A program made the translations under genes and the position numbers. Of a stretch of DNA of 12,700 nt, positions 7,408 through 12,700 are shown piece after piece; position 1 is the first letter of the stretch, and each line of letters begins with the position of its first letter. Location: assembly GCA_002342685.1 (NCBI GenBank), contig DDQN01000032.1, positions 1 through 12,700 on the forward strand, in the 5' to 3' direction. Origin of the DNA: Vibrio sp. UBA2441 (GTDB lineage: Bacteria > Pseudomonadota > Gammaproteobacteria > Enterobacterales > Vibrionaceae). The notes below the pieces were generated by a model. It was not told the origin of the DNA, made no database searches, and worked only from the letters and a program-made list of their open reading frames with translations.

Positions 7408-7429
7408 GGTGGGCTCGAATGAGCCCACC
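7408..7429 (+). terminator. Strong hairpin between enzyme and activase genes
   Basis: GGTGGGCTC pairs perfectly with GAGCCCACC around a four-base loop (GAAT), followed by a weak, interrupted T-tract (ACTTTTATAAA). It lies 38 bases after the enzyme stop and 35 before the activase start. It probably acts as a partial terminator or 3'-end stabiliser, so the catalytic enzyme is made in excess of the activase. That effect is inference. Confidence 0.7.
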
Positions 7430-7464
7430 GATAACTTTTATAAAACAATATATTGAGGTTGAAG

Positions 7465-8421
7465 GTGTCAGACTTAGGAACGGTTCTTAACGTCCAGAGA
7501 TTCACTTTGCATGATGGTCCCGGTATTCGTACCGAGTTTTTTTTAAAAGGGTGTCCACTAAGGTGTGATTGGTGTGGTAATCCTGAGAGTTTTAATAGGC
7601 ATATTGAAGTTGGCGTCTATCAGAATAAATGTATCTCCAGTCAAAAATGTGGTTCATGTATAGAGGTTTGTCATGACCCAAAGATGCTGATTTTTTCGGA
7701 TTCGAAGCTTGAAGAAGTTGACCGTAATAAATGCATTAGTTGTCTTGGTTGCTCTGATGATTGCCCGTCTGAAGCAATCAAGCAATGGGGTAAGTCCATG
7801 TCTGTGGATGAGTGCATGAAAGTTATTTTAAAAGATAAAGGCTTTTATGAACGTTCAGGAGGTGGGGTGACCGTTTCCGGCGGTGAACCTTTGCTACAGA
7901 GTGATTTTGTTTTAGATCTATTTAAAGCATGCAAAAAAGAGGGTATTCACACTTGCCTGGAATCAAGCCTCTACTCCAACTGGAATAAAATCGACAAACT
8001 ACTTGCTTACACCGATCTGTTTATCTCAGACATAAAACTAATGGATAGCAACTTACACAAAAAATACACAGGCGTTGATAACCAAAAAATATTAAATAAC
8101 TTGAAGCAACTGTCTAAAACAGAAAAAGAAATCATATTGAGAATTCCGGTCATACCGACGGTAAATGATAATTTTGATAATATGAAAGCAACGGCTCATT
8201 TTATAGCAAATGAAATGCGTGGAAAGGTTAGGACATTGCAGCTTCTCAGCTTTATGCGCCTCGGTGAAGAGAAGTATGAATCATTAGGGTTACCCTACAA
8301 TATGAGAGAACTCAATTTTGATAGAGTAGAGTTTCAAAAACGAGTTGATGATATTGCCGAGTATTTCAACAAGCAAGGTATACATTGCTTAGTAGGTACA
8401 AAAGAAAAGGGCGCTGTTTGA
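7465..8421 (+). CDS. Glycyl radical enzyme activase (radical SAM)
   Basis: This protein of about 318 aa uses S-adenosylmethionine and a [4Fe-4S] cluster to place the radical on Gly819 of the enzyme encoded upstream. Counting from the GTG start, FTLHDGPGIRTEFFLKG leads into the radical-SAM motif CPLRCDWC. Two ferredoxin-type clusters follow: an unusual CISSQKCGSCIEVC and a regular CISCLGCSDDC. The SAM-binding SGGEPL, the DIKLMD segment and RIPVIPTVND come after. The frame opens at a TTG at 7453, but GAGG six bases before the GTG at 7465 makes the latter the likely start (MSDLGTVLNVQRF). The gene follows the enzyme by 95 bases, across a hairpin. The two ferredoxin clusters place it with activases of PFL2-type enzymes rather than PflA. 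Confidence 0.95.
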   Translation: MSDLGTVLNVQRFTLHDGPGIRTEFFLKGCPLRCDWCGNPESFNRHIEVGVYQNKCISSQKCGSCIEVCHDPKMLIFSDSKLEEVDRNKCISCLGCSDDCPSEAIKQWGKSMSVDECMKVILKDKGFYERSGGGVTVSGGEPLLQSDFVLDLFKACKKEGIHTCLESSLYSNWNKIDKLLAYTDLFISDIKLMDSNLHKKYTGVDNQKILNNLKQLSKTEKEIILRIPVIPTVNDNFDNMKATAHFIANEMRGKVRTLQLLSFMRLGEEKYESLGLPYNMRELNFDRVEFQKRVDDIAEYFNKQGIHCLVGTKEKGAV

Positions 8422-8433
8422 ACAAATCATACA

Positions 8434-8455
8434 CCTGTGACTTATAAGTCACAGG
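8434..8455. terminator. Perfect 22-bp palindrome between convergent genes
   Basis: Reading CCTGTGACTTA and then its exact reverse complement, this palindrome lies 12 bases after the activase stop and 20 bases beyond the stop of the opposing minus-strand gene. It is well placed as a bidirectional terminator or transcript-end hairpin. There is no T-tract on the plus strand and only a broken one (TGTATGATTTGTT) on the minus strand, so efficiency is uncertain. Confidence 0.5.
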
Positions 8456-8475
8456 GATGATGGGTTGAGTCTATA

Positions 8476-8937
8476 TCACTTATCTTGTGGGTTTTGTTTT
8501 GAATGGACATTGGCATAGGTGTGTAAAAGCTCAGTGAGTACTTTTACCCAACCCAATGCGTCTTCTGGCGGGCTAATAAGTAACTTCTCAACCTGTTCAC
8601 AATGAGTTTCAAGAGTAATTGCCTGTTCCAAATTAAATGAAATCGCATAAAAGTGCCAAAGGACTAATCGAGTCATCCTTTCACTATTTTGCTTCGCGTT
8701 ATTTGAATCATCAAAGGCTTGTTGAATTTCACTAAGCGCTATTGCTGTCATGCGAAGAGTGGCATCAAGTTGTGCTGACATCATACGTTCTTCGCTGTCG
8801 ACTTCTTCTTGCTCAAAAGTGAAAAGTTCACTCATAACGTCTTCTGGTACCATCTTACTGATCATTCGAGCACTAAACTCTTCAAGTTCATGGCGTGGCA
8901 TGGTGACGAGGCAGTTGAAGGTGTAATCACGAAGCAT
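8476..8937 (-). CDS. Acidic helical protein of unknown function
   Basis: This is a 153-aa cytoplasmic protein with no signal or membrane segment. It appears almost entirely helical, acidic in the middle (FTFEQEEVDSEERMM), with a central MTAIALSEIQQAF helix and a more hydrophobic LVLWHFYAISFNLEQAI helix. It reminds me of small Vibrio/Shewanella proteins of unknown function (DUF3069-like), but I am not sure. No catalytic motif is visible. The ATG at 8937 has only a weak ribosome site; the next in-frame ATG would remove 12 residues. It is transcribed toward the activase gene and divergently from the antiporter gene, and probably forms a single-gene unit. Confidence 0.7.
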   Translation of the reverse strand: MLRDYTFNCLVTMPRHELEEFSARMISKMVPEDVMSELFTFEQEEVDSEERMMSAQLDATLRMTAIALSEIQQAFDDSNNAKQNSERMTRLVLWHFYAISFNLEQAITLETHCEQVEKLLISPPEDALGWVKVLTELLHTYANVHSKQNPQDK

Positions 8938-9107
8938 AGGAAAGTCGCTCTATTTAGCTATTAAATTGAAGCTTATTTTAAGCTCTGTGATTGAATTTAC
9001 CAGTGATTATACAGAAACAATTACAGCACTTTTCTTGCAGGGAGGTCTTGCGGGGACAGGCACTTTACTAAAAGTATCTGGGTGCATAGGTTGTGGATAA
9101 TGGGATC

Positions 9108-9148
9108 TTGGTGATACTTAACTGTGCAGGTACTAAAATACAGTTAAG
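9108..9148 (+). promoter_or_regulatory. Antiporter promoter overlapped by an inverted repeat
   Basis: A plausible sigma-70 promoter is TTGGTG (9108-9113), 17 bases, then TACTAA (9131-9136). A perfect 9-bp inverted repeat, CTTAACTGT (9117-9125) and ACAGTTAAG (9140-9148) with a 14-base gap, spans the spacer and -10. A dimeric regulator bound there would block the promoter. The centres of the arms are 23 bases apart, about two helical turns. Confidence 0.45.
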
Positions 9149-9168
9149 CACTAGGTGAGAGCCCATCT

Positions 9169-10896
9169 ATGAATATTGAATATTTGACTGACATTATCAT
9201 TCTGTTAACGGCGGCAATAATTGCTGTACCTTTGTTTCAATTTTTGGGTTTTGGGGCTATCTCAGGTTTTTTCATTGCGGGAATAGCGCTGGGGCCGTCA
9301 GCACTGGGATATATTCAAGATTACGATGAGATTGCTCGCTTTGCGGAACTGGGTGTAATTTTCCTGTTATTTATTATTGGAATAGAAATCAACCCATCTC
9401 GCCTTTGGAAGATGAGAGGGCTAGTGTTGGGACTTGGGACGTTACAGGTTCTAATTACCGGTGGTTTGATAACAGTAATTGCACATATGCTCCTTGATTC
9501 GTCGTGGAAGCTGTCACTGCTAATAGGGTTAGCGTTATCTCTTTCCTCAACGGCTTTTGTGTTTCAATTGCTAACCGAAAGGAGGGTACTTTCGTCTGAA
9601 TATGGAAAACCCGCTCTTTCAATACTGCTGTTACAAGACTTGGCCGTTGTCCCTCTCTTGGCATTCGTTTCATTTTTAACCACACCTGAATTAACAATAC
9701 TAGAAGATGTTTTTTTCGCGTTAGCAGAGGCGTTCATCATTCTTTTATTAATTATTATTATCGCTAGATATATCTTGAATCCGATACTTAATATTCTTGC
9801 CCGGTTTGGATCGCCTGAAATATTTACCGCGTCAGCTTTACTGTTGGTATTGGGTTCTGCGCAGGTTATGGAAAGTATAGGGCTATCAATGGCAATGGGC
9901 GCATTTATCGCTGGTCTTTTAATTGCTGATTCATCCTACCGTCACCAAATTATCGCCGAGATTCAGCCATTTCGAGGTTTATTATTAGGGTTGTTTTTCA
10001 TGTCAATGGGCATGTCTCTAAATGTCAGTGTTTTTTTAGATAATCCGATTATGCTGTTGGGCGCAACCATTGCCTTAATGGCGATAAAGTTCCTGACTCT
10101 CTGGCCCTTATCGCGCTTGTTTAACATAAAGAACAAGCCAGCAATTTCGGTTGCCATACTTCTGGCACAAAGTGGTGAATTTGCACTGGTATTGTTTGCT
10201 CTAGCGAAAAGTATGGGGCTATTGGGAGATATTCTTTTCCAATATCTTCTTATTGTTGTCTTGTTGAGCATGCTTGCAACCCCTGTGCTAGATAAATTAG
10301 CTAACTGGATCTTTTTGACTTCAAGTAGAAGCGGTTCAGCCGTGCAAAACGCAGATACTGAAAACACAGGAACTGAAAGCGTAGAGGGCTCCATCAAGCC
10401 TGTTATTTTGGCTGGTTATGGGCGCATGGGGCAAAAGATTGGCTATATATTGGAATTAGTGAATGTACCTTATTTGGCGATTGATATTGATGCAGATCTA
10501 GTGTCTAAAGAACGTTCAGATGGCAAGCCTGTATATTTCGGTGATGTACAGAGACCAGATGTATTAAAAACATTTGGTGTTGCTGATGCACATTTAGTGA
10601 TTATTTCAATTAATAATGTGCTGGTGACTGAACAAGTTGTATCCTCTCTCCATTCTCATTTTTCAGATATCCCTATTTTTGTTCGGGGCCATGACCTTGC
10701 AACTTGTCACGACCTTAGCGCACGTGGAGCGCATCATACTGTTTCAGACACCCTTGAGGCTAGCGCAGAGCTCGCCCGCTTGGCATTGCTTCACGTGGGT
10801 ACTGAAGAACCAAAAGTGGCGACAGCATTAGAACAGTTTCGGAAAGACTATCCTGGGCGCACCAAGAAAGATATAAATGAGAATTTAATACCTTAA
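9169..10896 (+). CDS. Kef-type (CPA2) cation/proton antiporter
   Basis: This 575-aa inner-membrane protein has about 12-13 membrane segments up to residue 380. The conserved ion-path pair Gln156-Asp157 is in LLLQDLAVVPLL, and IQPFRGLLLGLFFMSMGMS (265-283) corresponds to the Kef regulatory loop and next helix. An acidic linker (385-408) follows, then a KTN/RCK nucleotide-binding domain (about 410-540) with GYGRMGQ (416-422), acidic Asp439/Asp441 and GDV. It is close to KefB/KefC but shorter (about 600-620 aa). The loop reads HQIIAEIQPF rather than the HALESDIEPF of KefC as I remember it, so glutathione gating is doubtful. No KefF/KefG-type ancillary gene is adjacent. AGGTGAG precedes the ATG by 9 bases. 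K+ versus Na+ specificity is not decidable here. Confidence 0.9.
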   Translation: MNIEYLTDIIILLTAAIIAVPLFQFLGFGAISGFFIAGIALGPSALGYIQDYDEIARFAELGVIFLLFIIGIEINPSRLWKMRGLVLGLGTLQVLITGGLITVIAHMLLDSSWKLSLLIGLALSLSSTAFVFQLLTERRVLSSEYGKPALSILLLQDLAVVPLLAFVSFLTTPELTILEDVFFALAEAFIILLLIIIIARYILNPILNILARFGSPEIFTASALLLVLGSAQVMESIGLSMAMGAFIAGLLIADSSYRHQIIAEIQPFRGLLLGLFFMSMGMSLNVSVFLDNPIMLLGATIALMAIKFLTLWPLSRLFNIKNKPAISVAILLAQSGEFALVLFALAKSMGLLGDILFQYLLIVVLLSMLATPVLDKLANWIFLTSSRSGSAVQNADTENTGTESVEGSIKPVILAGYGRMGQKIGYILELVNVPYLAIDIDADLVSKERSDGKPVYFGDVQRPDVLKTFGVADAHLVIISINNVLVTEQVVSSLHSHFSDIPIFVRGHDLATCHDLSARGAHHTVSDTLEASAELARLALLHVGTEEPKVATALEQFRKDYPGRTKKDINENLIP

Positions 10897-11088
10897 AGAA
10901 CCTGTCTTTTTTATCCTGTTCATCCTTATTTGAGTGTACAGCTTTATAACTAAGTGTTATAAAAAGTTGCTTGTTAGCTCAAACGTGTCTGTACGCTGTA
11001 TGCGAGTAGATAAACTTTGGTGGCAGAGTTCGCATGAGTTGTGTGAATAGCTAAATTCATACTAATTGAACATATTACAAATAAATAC

Positions 11089-11523
11089 ATGAGTTTGAGT
11101 CGTTTTATGAGATTAATTGGAAGTAAAGTCCTTTGTGTGGTTTCAACATTATTATGTTCATATGCAGCAAATTCTTTGGCTGCGGAGATATTCCTTAATG
11201 GTAAAAAATATGAAGGGAATAGTATTGAAAGCGTAGATGGCTATATAGTTATTGATGGTGAGATAATAATGCGTGGCGTATTGGTTGATGTAAAAGTCAA
11301 TGGCAGCGTATTGAATATGGATATTGATAATGTCGCTAATATCGATGTCCAAGGCAGTGTTCAGCGTATTTCGTCACAGCAAGGGAATATAACGACAAAG
11401 AACATCTCAGGATCTGCGAGTACCATTTCCGGTGATATATATGCGAATGTCATCAAAGGCAGTGCAATATCAAATAGTGGAAACATCATCGGAGATGTAA
11501 AAAAGGACAGCCCGGAAAAATAA
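11089..11523 (+). CDS. Small secreted repeat-rich beta protein
   Basis: This 144-aa precursor has a signal peptide (basic start, hydrophobic 8-26, cleavage about residue 31-32 in NSLAAEI). The mature part of about 112 residues has almost no helix-forming stretches. It repeats a short motif of beta strand plus xGS/xGN/xGD turns: VNGSV, VQGSV, QQGNI, ISGSA, ISGDI, IKGSA, NSGNI, IGDV. This pattern suggests a narrow beta-helix or solenoid, bactofilin-like in appearance, but I do not assign the family. There is one Cys pair only in the signal region and no lipobox. Met1 (11089) and Met7 (11107) are both possible starts and neither has a good ribosome site. The gene appears to stand alone. Confidence 0.65.
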   Translation: MSLSRFMRLIGSKVLCVVSTLLCSYAANSLAAEIFLNGKKYEGNSIESVDGYIVIDGEIIMRGVLVDVKVNGSVLNMDIDNVANIDVQGSVQRISSQQGNITTKNISGSASTISGDIYANVIKGSAISNSGNIIGDVKKDSPEK

Positions 11524-11537
11524 ATTTATTTGATAAC

Positions 11538-11560
11538 ATACGCTGACATTTATGGCGTAT
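11538..11560 (+). terminator. Weak hairpin after the secreted-protein gene
   Basis: ATACGC pairs with GCGTAT around an 11-base loop, 15 bases past the stop codon. There is no T-tract after it, so it is at most a weak terminator or 3'-end structure. Confidence 0.3.
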
Positions 11561-11682
11561 CTTCCCCATAGTATTCGTTAAGGGTCATCAATAAACACGC
11601 CCTGATTGTCTGGATTTGTTATAGATAGACTAATATTAGAGTAGAGATACAGGGCTAAATTGATTTCATTAGGTGGATAAAG

Positions 11683-12216
11683 ATGCGCCTTTTCTATGCA
11701 CTCACTTTTGACGATATCACCAAAAGCCAAATTACAAGGTATCGAGACTTAGTCGCCGACCATGCAGTTAAAGGGCGATTTACTCGTGAAGCTAACTTTC
11801 ACATTACTCTTTCGTTTATCGGTAATACCAATACAACGCAATTTCATGAGCTGACAAATGTGCTTTTTGAACTAGGGGGCTGCCCTGATTCGGTGGGAGC
11901 GTTGCACTTAGGCACTTTTCAACGCAAAAGTAACAACCTAGTCTGGCTTGGCATTGAGCGGGAAAAAGAATTGTTGCAGCTTCAAAAACAGCTACACGTT
12001 AAGCTTGCTATGGCTGGCTATAATCCAGAGAAAAGAAAATACACCCCCCACATTACACTTGGCCGCAATATAGTTATGAGAGAAAAACTCAATGAGCTGA
12101 TTATTGAGCCTATTGTTTTAAAAATCAGTTCAATAGCACTAATGGAAAGTAAAACAGTTGGTGACTATCCGGTTTATGAGGTATTAGAGGAAATAATCTG
12201 TTCCACCAACAAATAA
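11683..12216 (+). CDS. thpR: RNA 2',3'-cyclic phosphodiesterase / 2'-5' RNA ligase
   Basis: This 177-aa cytoplasmic member of the 2H phosphoesterase family has the length usual for ThpR/LigT. Both catalytic motifs are present: FHITLSFIG (His40-Ile-Thr42) and YTPHITLGR (His123-Ile-Thr125). The family hydrolyses 2',3'-cyclic phosphate ends of RNA and, in reverse, joins tRNA halves by a 2'-5' bond in vitro; its cellular role is not well known. The N-terminal MRLFYALTF strand is also typical. AGGTGG seven bases before the ATG fixes the start. It lies alone between the secreted-protein gene and the rRNA promoter. Confidence 0.93.
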   Translation: MRLFYALTFDDITKSQITRYRDLVADHAVKGRFTREANFHITLSFIGNTNTTQFHELTNVLFELGGCPDSVGALHLGTFQRKSNNLVWLGIEREKELLQLQKQLHVKLAMAGYNPEKRKYTPHITLGRNIVMREKLNELIIEPIVLKISSIALMESKTVGDYPVYEVLEEIICSTNK

Positions 12217-12231
12217 CAAGCAAATAACAAG
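12210..12231. repeat. 11-bp tandem duplication across the thpR stop codon
   Basis: CAAATAACAAG occurs twice, end to end. The first copy contains the TAA stop of thpR. It looks like a simple slippage duplication; the second copy supplies another in-register TAA. Confidence 0.8.
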
Positions 12232-12311
12232 GACAGATATTTTATGAAAAGTATTTGGTGAGTTACATAAACTCAGAACAATTGAAAATTTGGTCTATAA
12301 AAGCACTAAGT

Positions 12312-12326
12312 GGTCAAGGTTTGTGC
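12312..12326 (+). promoter_or_regulatory. Fis binding site upstream of rrn P1
   Basis: The 15-base stretch GGTCAAGGTTTGTGC fits the Fis core pattern (G, pyrimidine-purine step at 4-5, pyrimidine-purine step at 11-12, terminal C). Its centre (12319) lies at -71 if transcription starts at 12390, the same position as Fis site I of E. coli rrnB P1. Confidence 0.55.
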
Positions 12327-12330
12327 GGTT

Positions 12331-12390
12331 GAAAGAAATATTTAAAAAAAGACTTGTGCTATTTTAAGATGCTCCTATAATGCGCCTCCA
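12331..12390 (+). promoter_or_regulatory. rRNA operon P1 promoter with UP element
   Basis: TTGTGC (12354-12359), a 16-base spacer and TATAAT (12376-12381) are followed by the GC-rich discriminator GCGCCTCC, nearly the E. coli rrn P1 sequence. Such discriminators underlie stringent (ppGpp/DksA) and growth-rate control. The A/T-rich 12331-12350 (GAAAGAAATATTTAAAAAAA) sits where the UP element contacts the alpha subunits. The start is probably the A at 12390. Confidence 0.9.
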
Positions 12391-12700
12391 TCGACACGGA
12401 ATGTGATGCAAATCACCAAGTTGTCGGAATTGGTAAAGTTTAATAACTTACTGATTCAATTGCTCTTTAACAATTTAGACCTATCAATCTGTGTGGGCAC
12501 TCGTTGATGAAAATCAAAAAAAGATTTCTTCGGAAATCGACTTTGGTTTCAATGAACTGAGTGACCAATACGAAGTAACTACGATGTAGTTACATCGGCA
12601 CAGTCAATTCATTATCGTTCTGTTGGAACGATAATAGCTTTAAAATTACGTCTTACTTCGGTAAGAACAGTTTTGAAGTCAGTATTCATTGAGCCCTGTT
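12390..12700 (+). other. rRNA operon leader (before 16S rRNA)
   Basis: This is the 5' transcribed leader of a ribosomal RNA operon. A boxB-like stem (ACCAA 12415-12419 with TTGGT 12430-12434) precedes boxA TGCTCTTTAACAA (12461-12473) and boxC TGTGTGGGCACTC (12490-12502), which bind the NusB/S10 antitermination complex and aid processing. Four clean hairpins follow: GATTTC-UUCG-GAAATC (12523-12538), GTAACTA/TAGTTAC (12575-12593), a 10-bp stem (12611-12635) and TCTTAC-UUCG-GTAAGA (12651-12666). The 16S 5' end (AGAGTTTGATC region) is not reached, so the 16S gene starts just to the right. Confidence 0.9.

Noticed and set aside
10895..10912. AAAGA-ACCTG-TCTTT with a T-run just after the antiporter gene as an intrinsic terminator
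   Set aside because: The stem is only five bp and A/T-rich, too weak to call with confidence.
10945..10985. Stretch TATAACTAAGTGTTATAAAAAGTTGC resembling part of a Vibrio integron attC/VCR repeat
   Set aside because: Only a short AT-rich piece is similar; there is no complete pair of core sites, no folded partner half and no cassette array or integrase nearby.
12217..12310. Tiny frame ATGAAAAGTATTTGGTGA after thpR as a peptide gene
   Set aside because: It codes for only five residues with no ribosome site of note; the short TGAGTT/AACTCA stem nearby is also too weak to call.

Overview
The window looks like chromosomal DNA from a gammaproteobacterium, most likely a Vibrio or close relative. 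It is AT-rich. At the right edge it carries an rRNA-operon promoter and leader (boxA, boxC, UUCG hairpins, stringent-type discriminator) of the enterobacterial/vibrio kind, and it has typical housekeeping-type neighbours (a ThpR-family 2'-5' RNA ligase and a Kef-type antiporter). The genus call is an inference from this style, not proof.

Left part (about 1-8460) is an accessory anaerobic-metabolism locus. On the minus strand lies a CitA/CitB (DpiB/DpiA)-type two-component system, with the kinase and regulator overlapping by ATGA. Next comes a small minus-strand pair: a dimeric alpha/beta-barrel-like protein and a MerC-like membrane protein, overlapping and probably translationally coupled. 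After it come a decayed stretch and a minus-strand TauE/SafE-family exporter. Divergent from the exporter are the genes for a PFL2/glycerol-dehydratase-type glycyl radical enzyme (GRE, 843 aa, Cys478/Glu480/Gly819) and its radical-SAM activase. A strong hairpin separates the GRE from the activase, and a perfect palindrome follows the activase.

The simplest reading of the left part: a periplasmic sensor detects a small anionic substrate, and its regulator induces an oxygen-sensitive GRE that cleaves or dehydrates that substrate. An anionic product, perhaps sulfite or a sulfonate, is then exported by the TauE-like protein. The substrate is not settled. The GRE keeps the His/Ser/Asp residues of diol-dehydratase-like enzymes but seems to lack the Arg/Gln and Trp residues reported for isethionate lyase. 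No aldehyde or alcohol dehydrogenase, microcompartment gene or substrate importer is in the window. The intergenic region between exporter and GRE is rich in candidate control sites: three helically phased GGT(C/T)AA(C/G)A boxes and a CRP-like box at class II spacing from a TATAAT.

Right part (8476-12700) looks like ordinary chromosome: an unrecognised acidic helical protein (minus), a CPA2/Kef-type K+ or Na+/H+ antiporter with an inverted repeat over its promoter, a small secreted repeat-rich beta protein, ThpR, and the promoter plus leader of an rRNA operon whose 16S gene begins just beyond the window.
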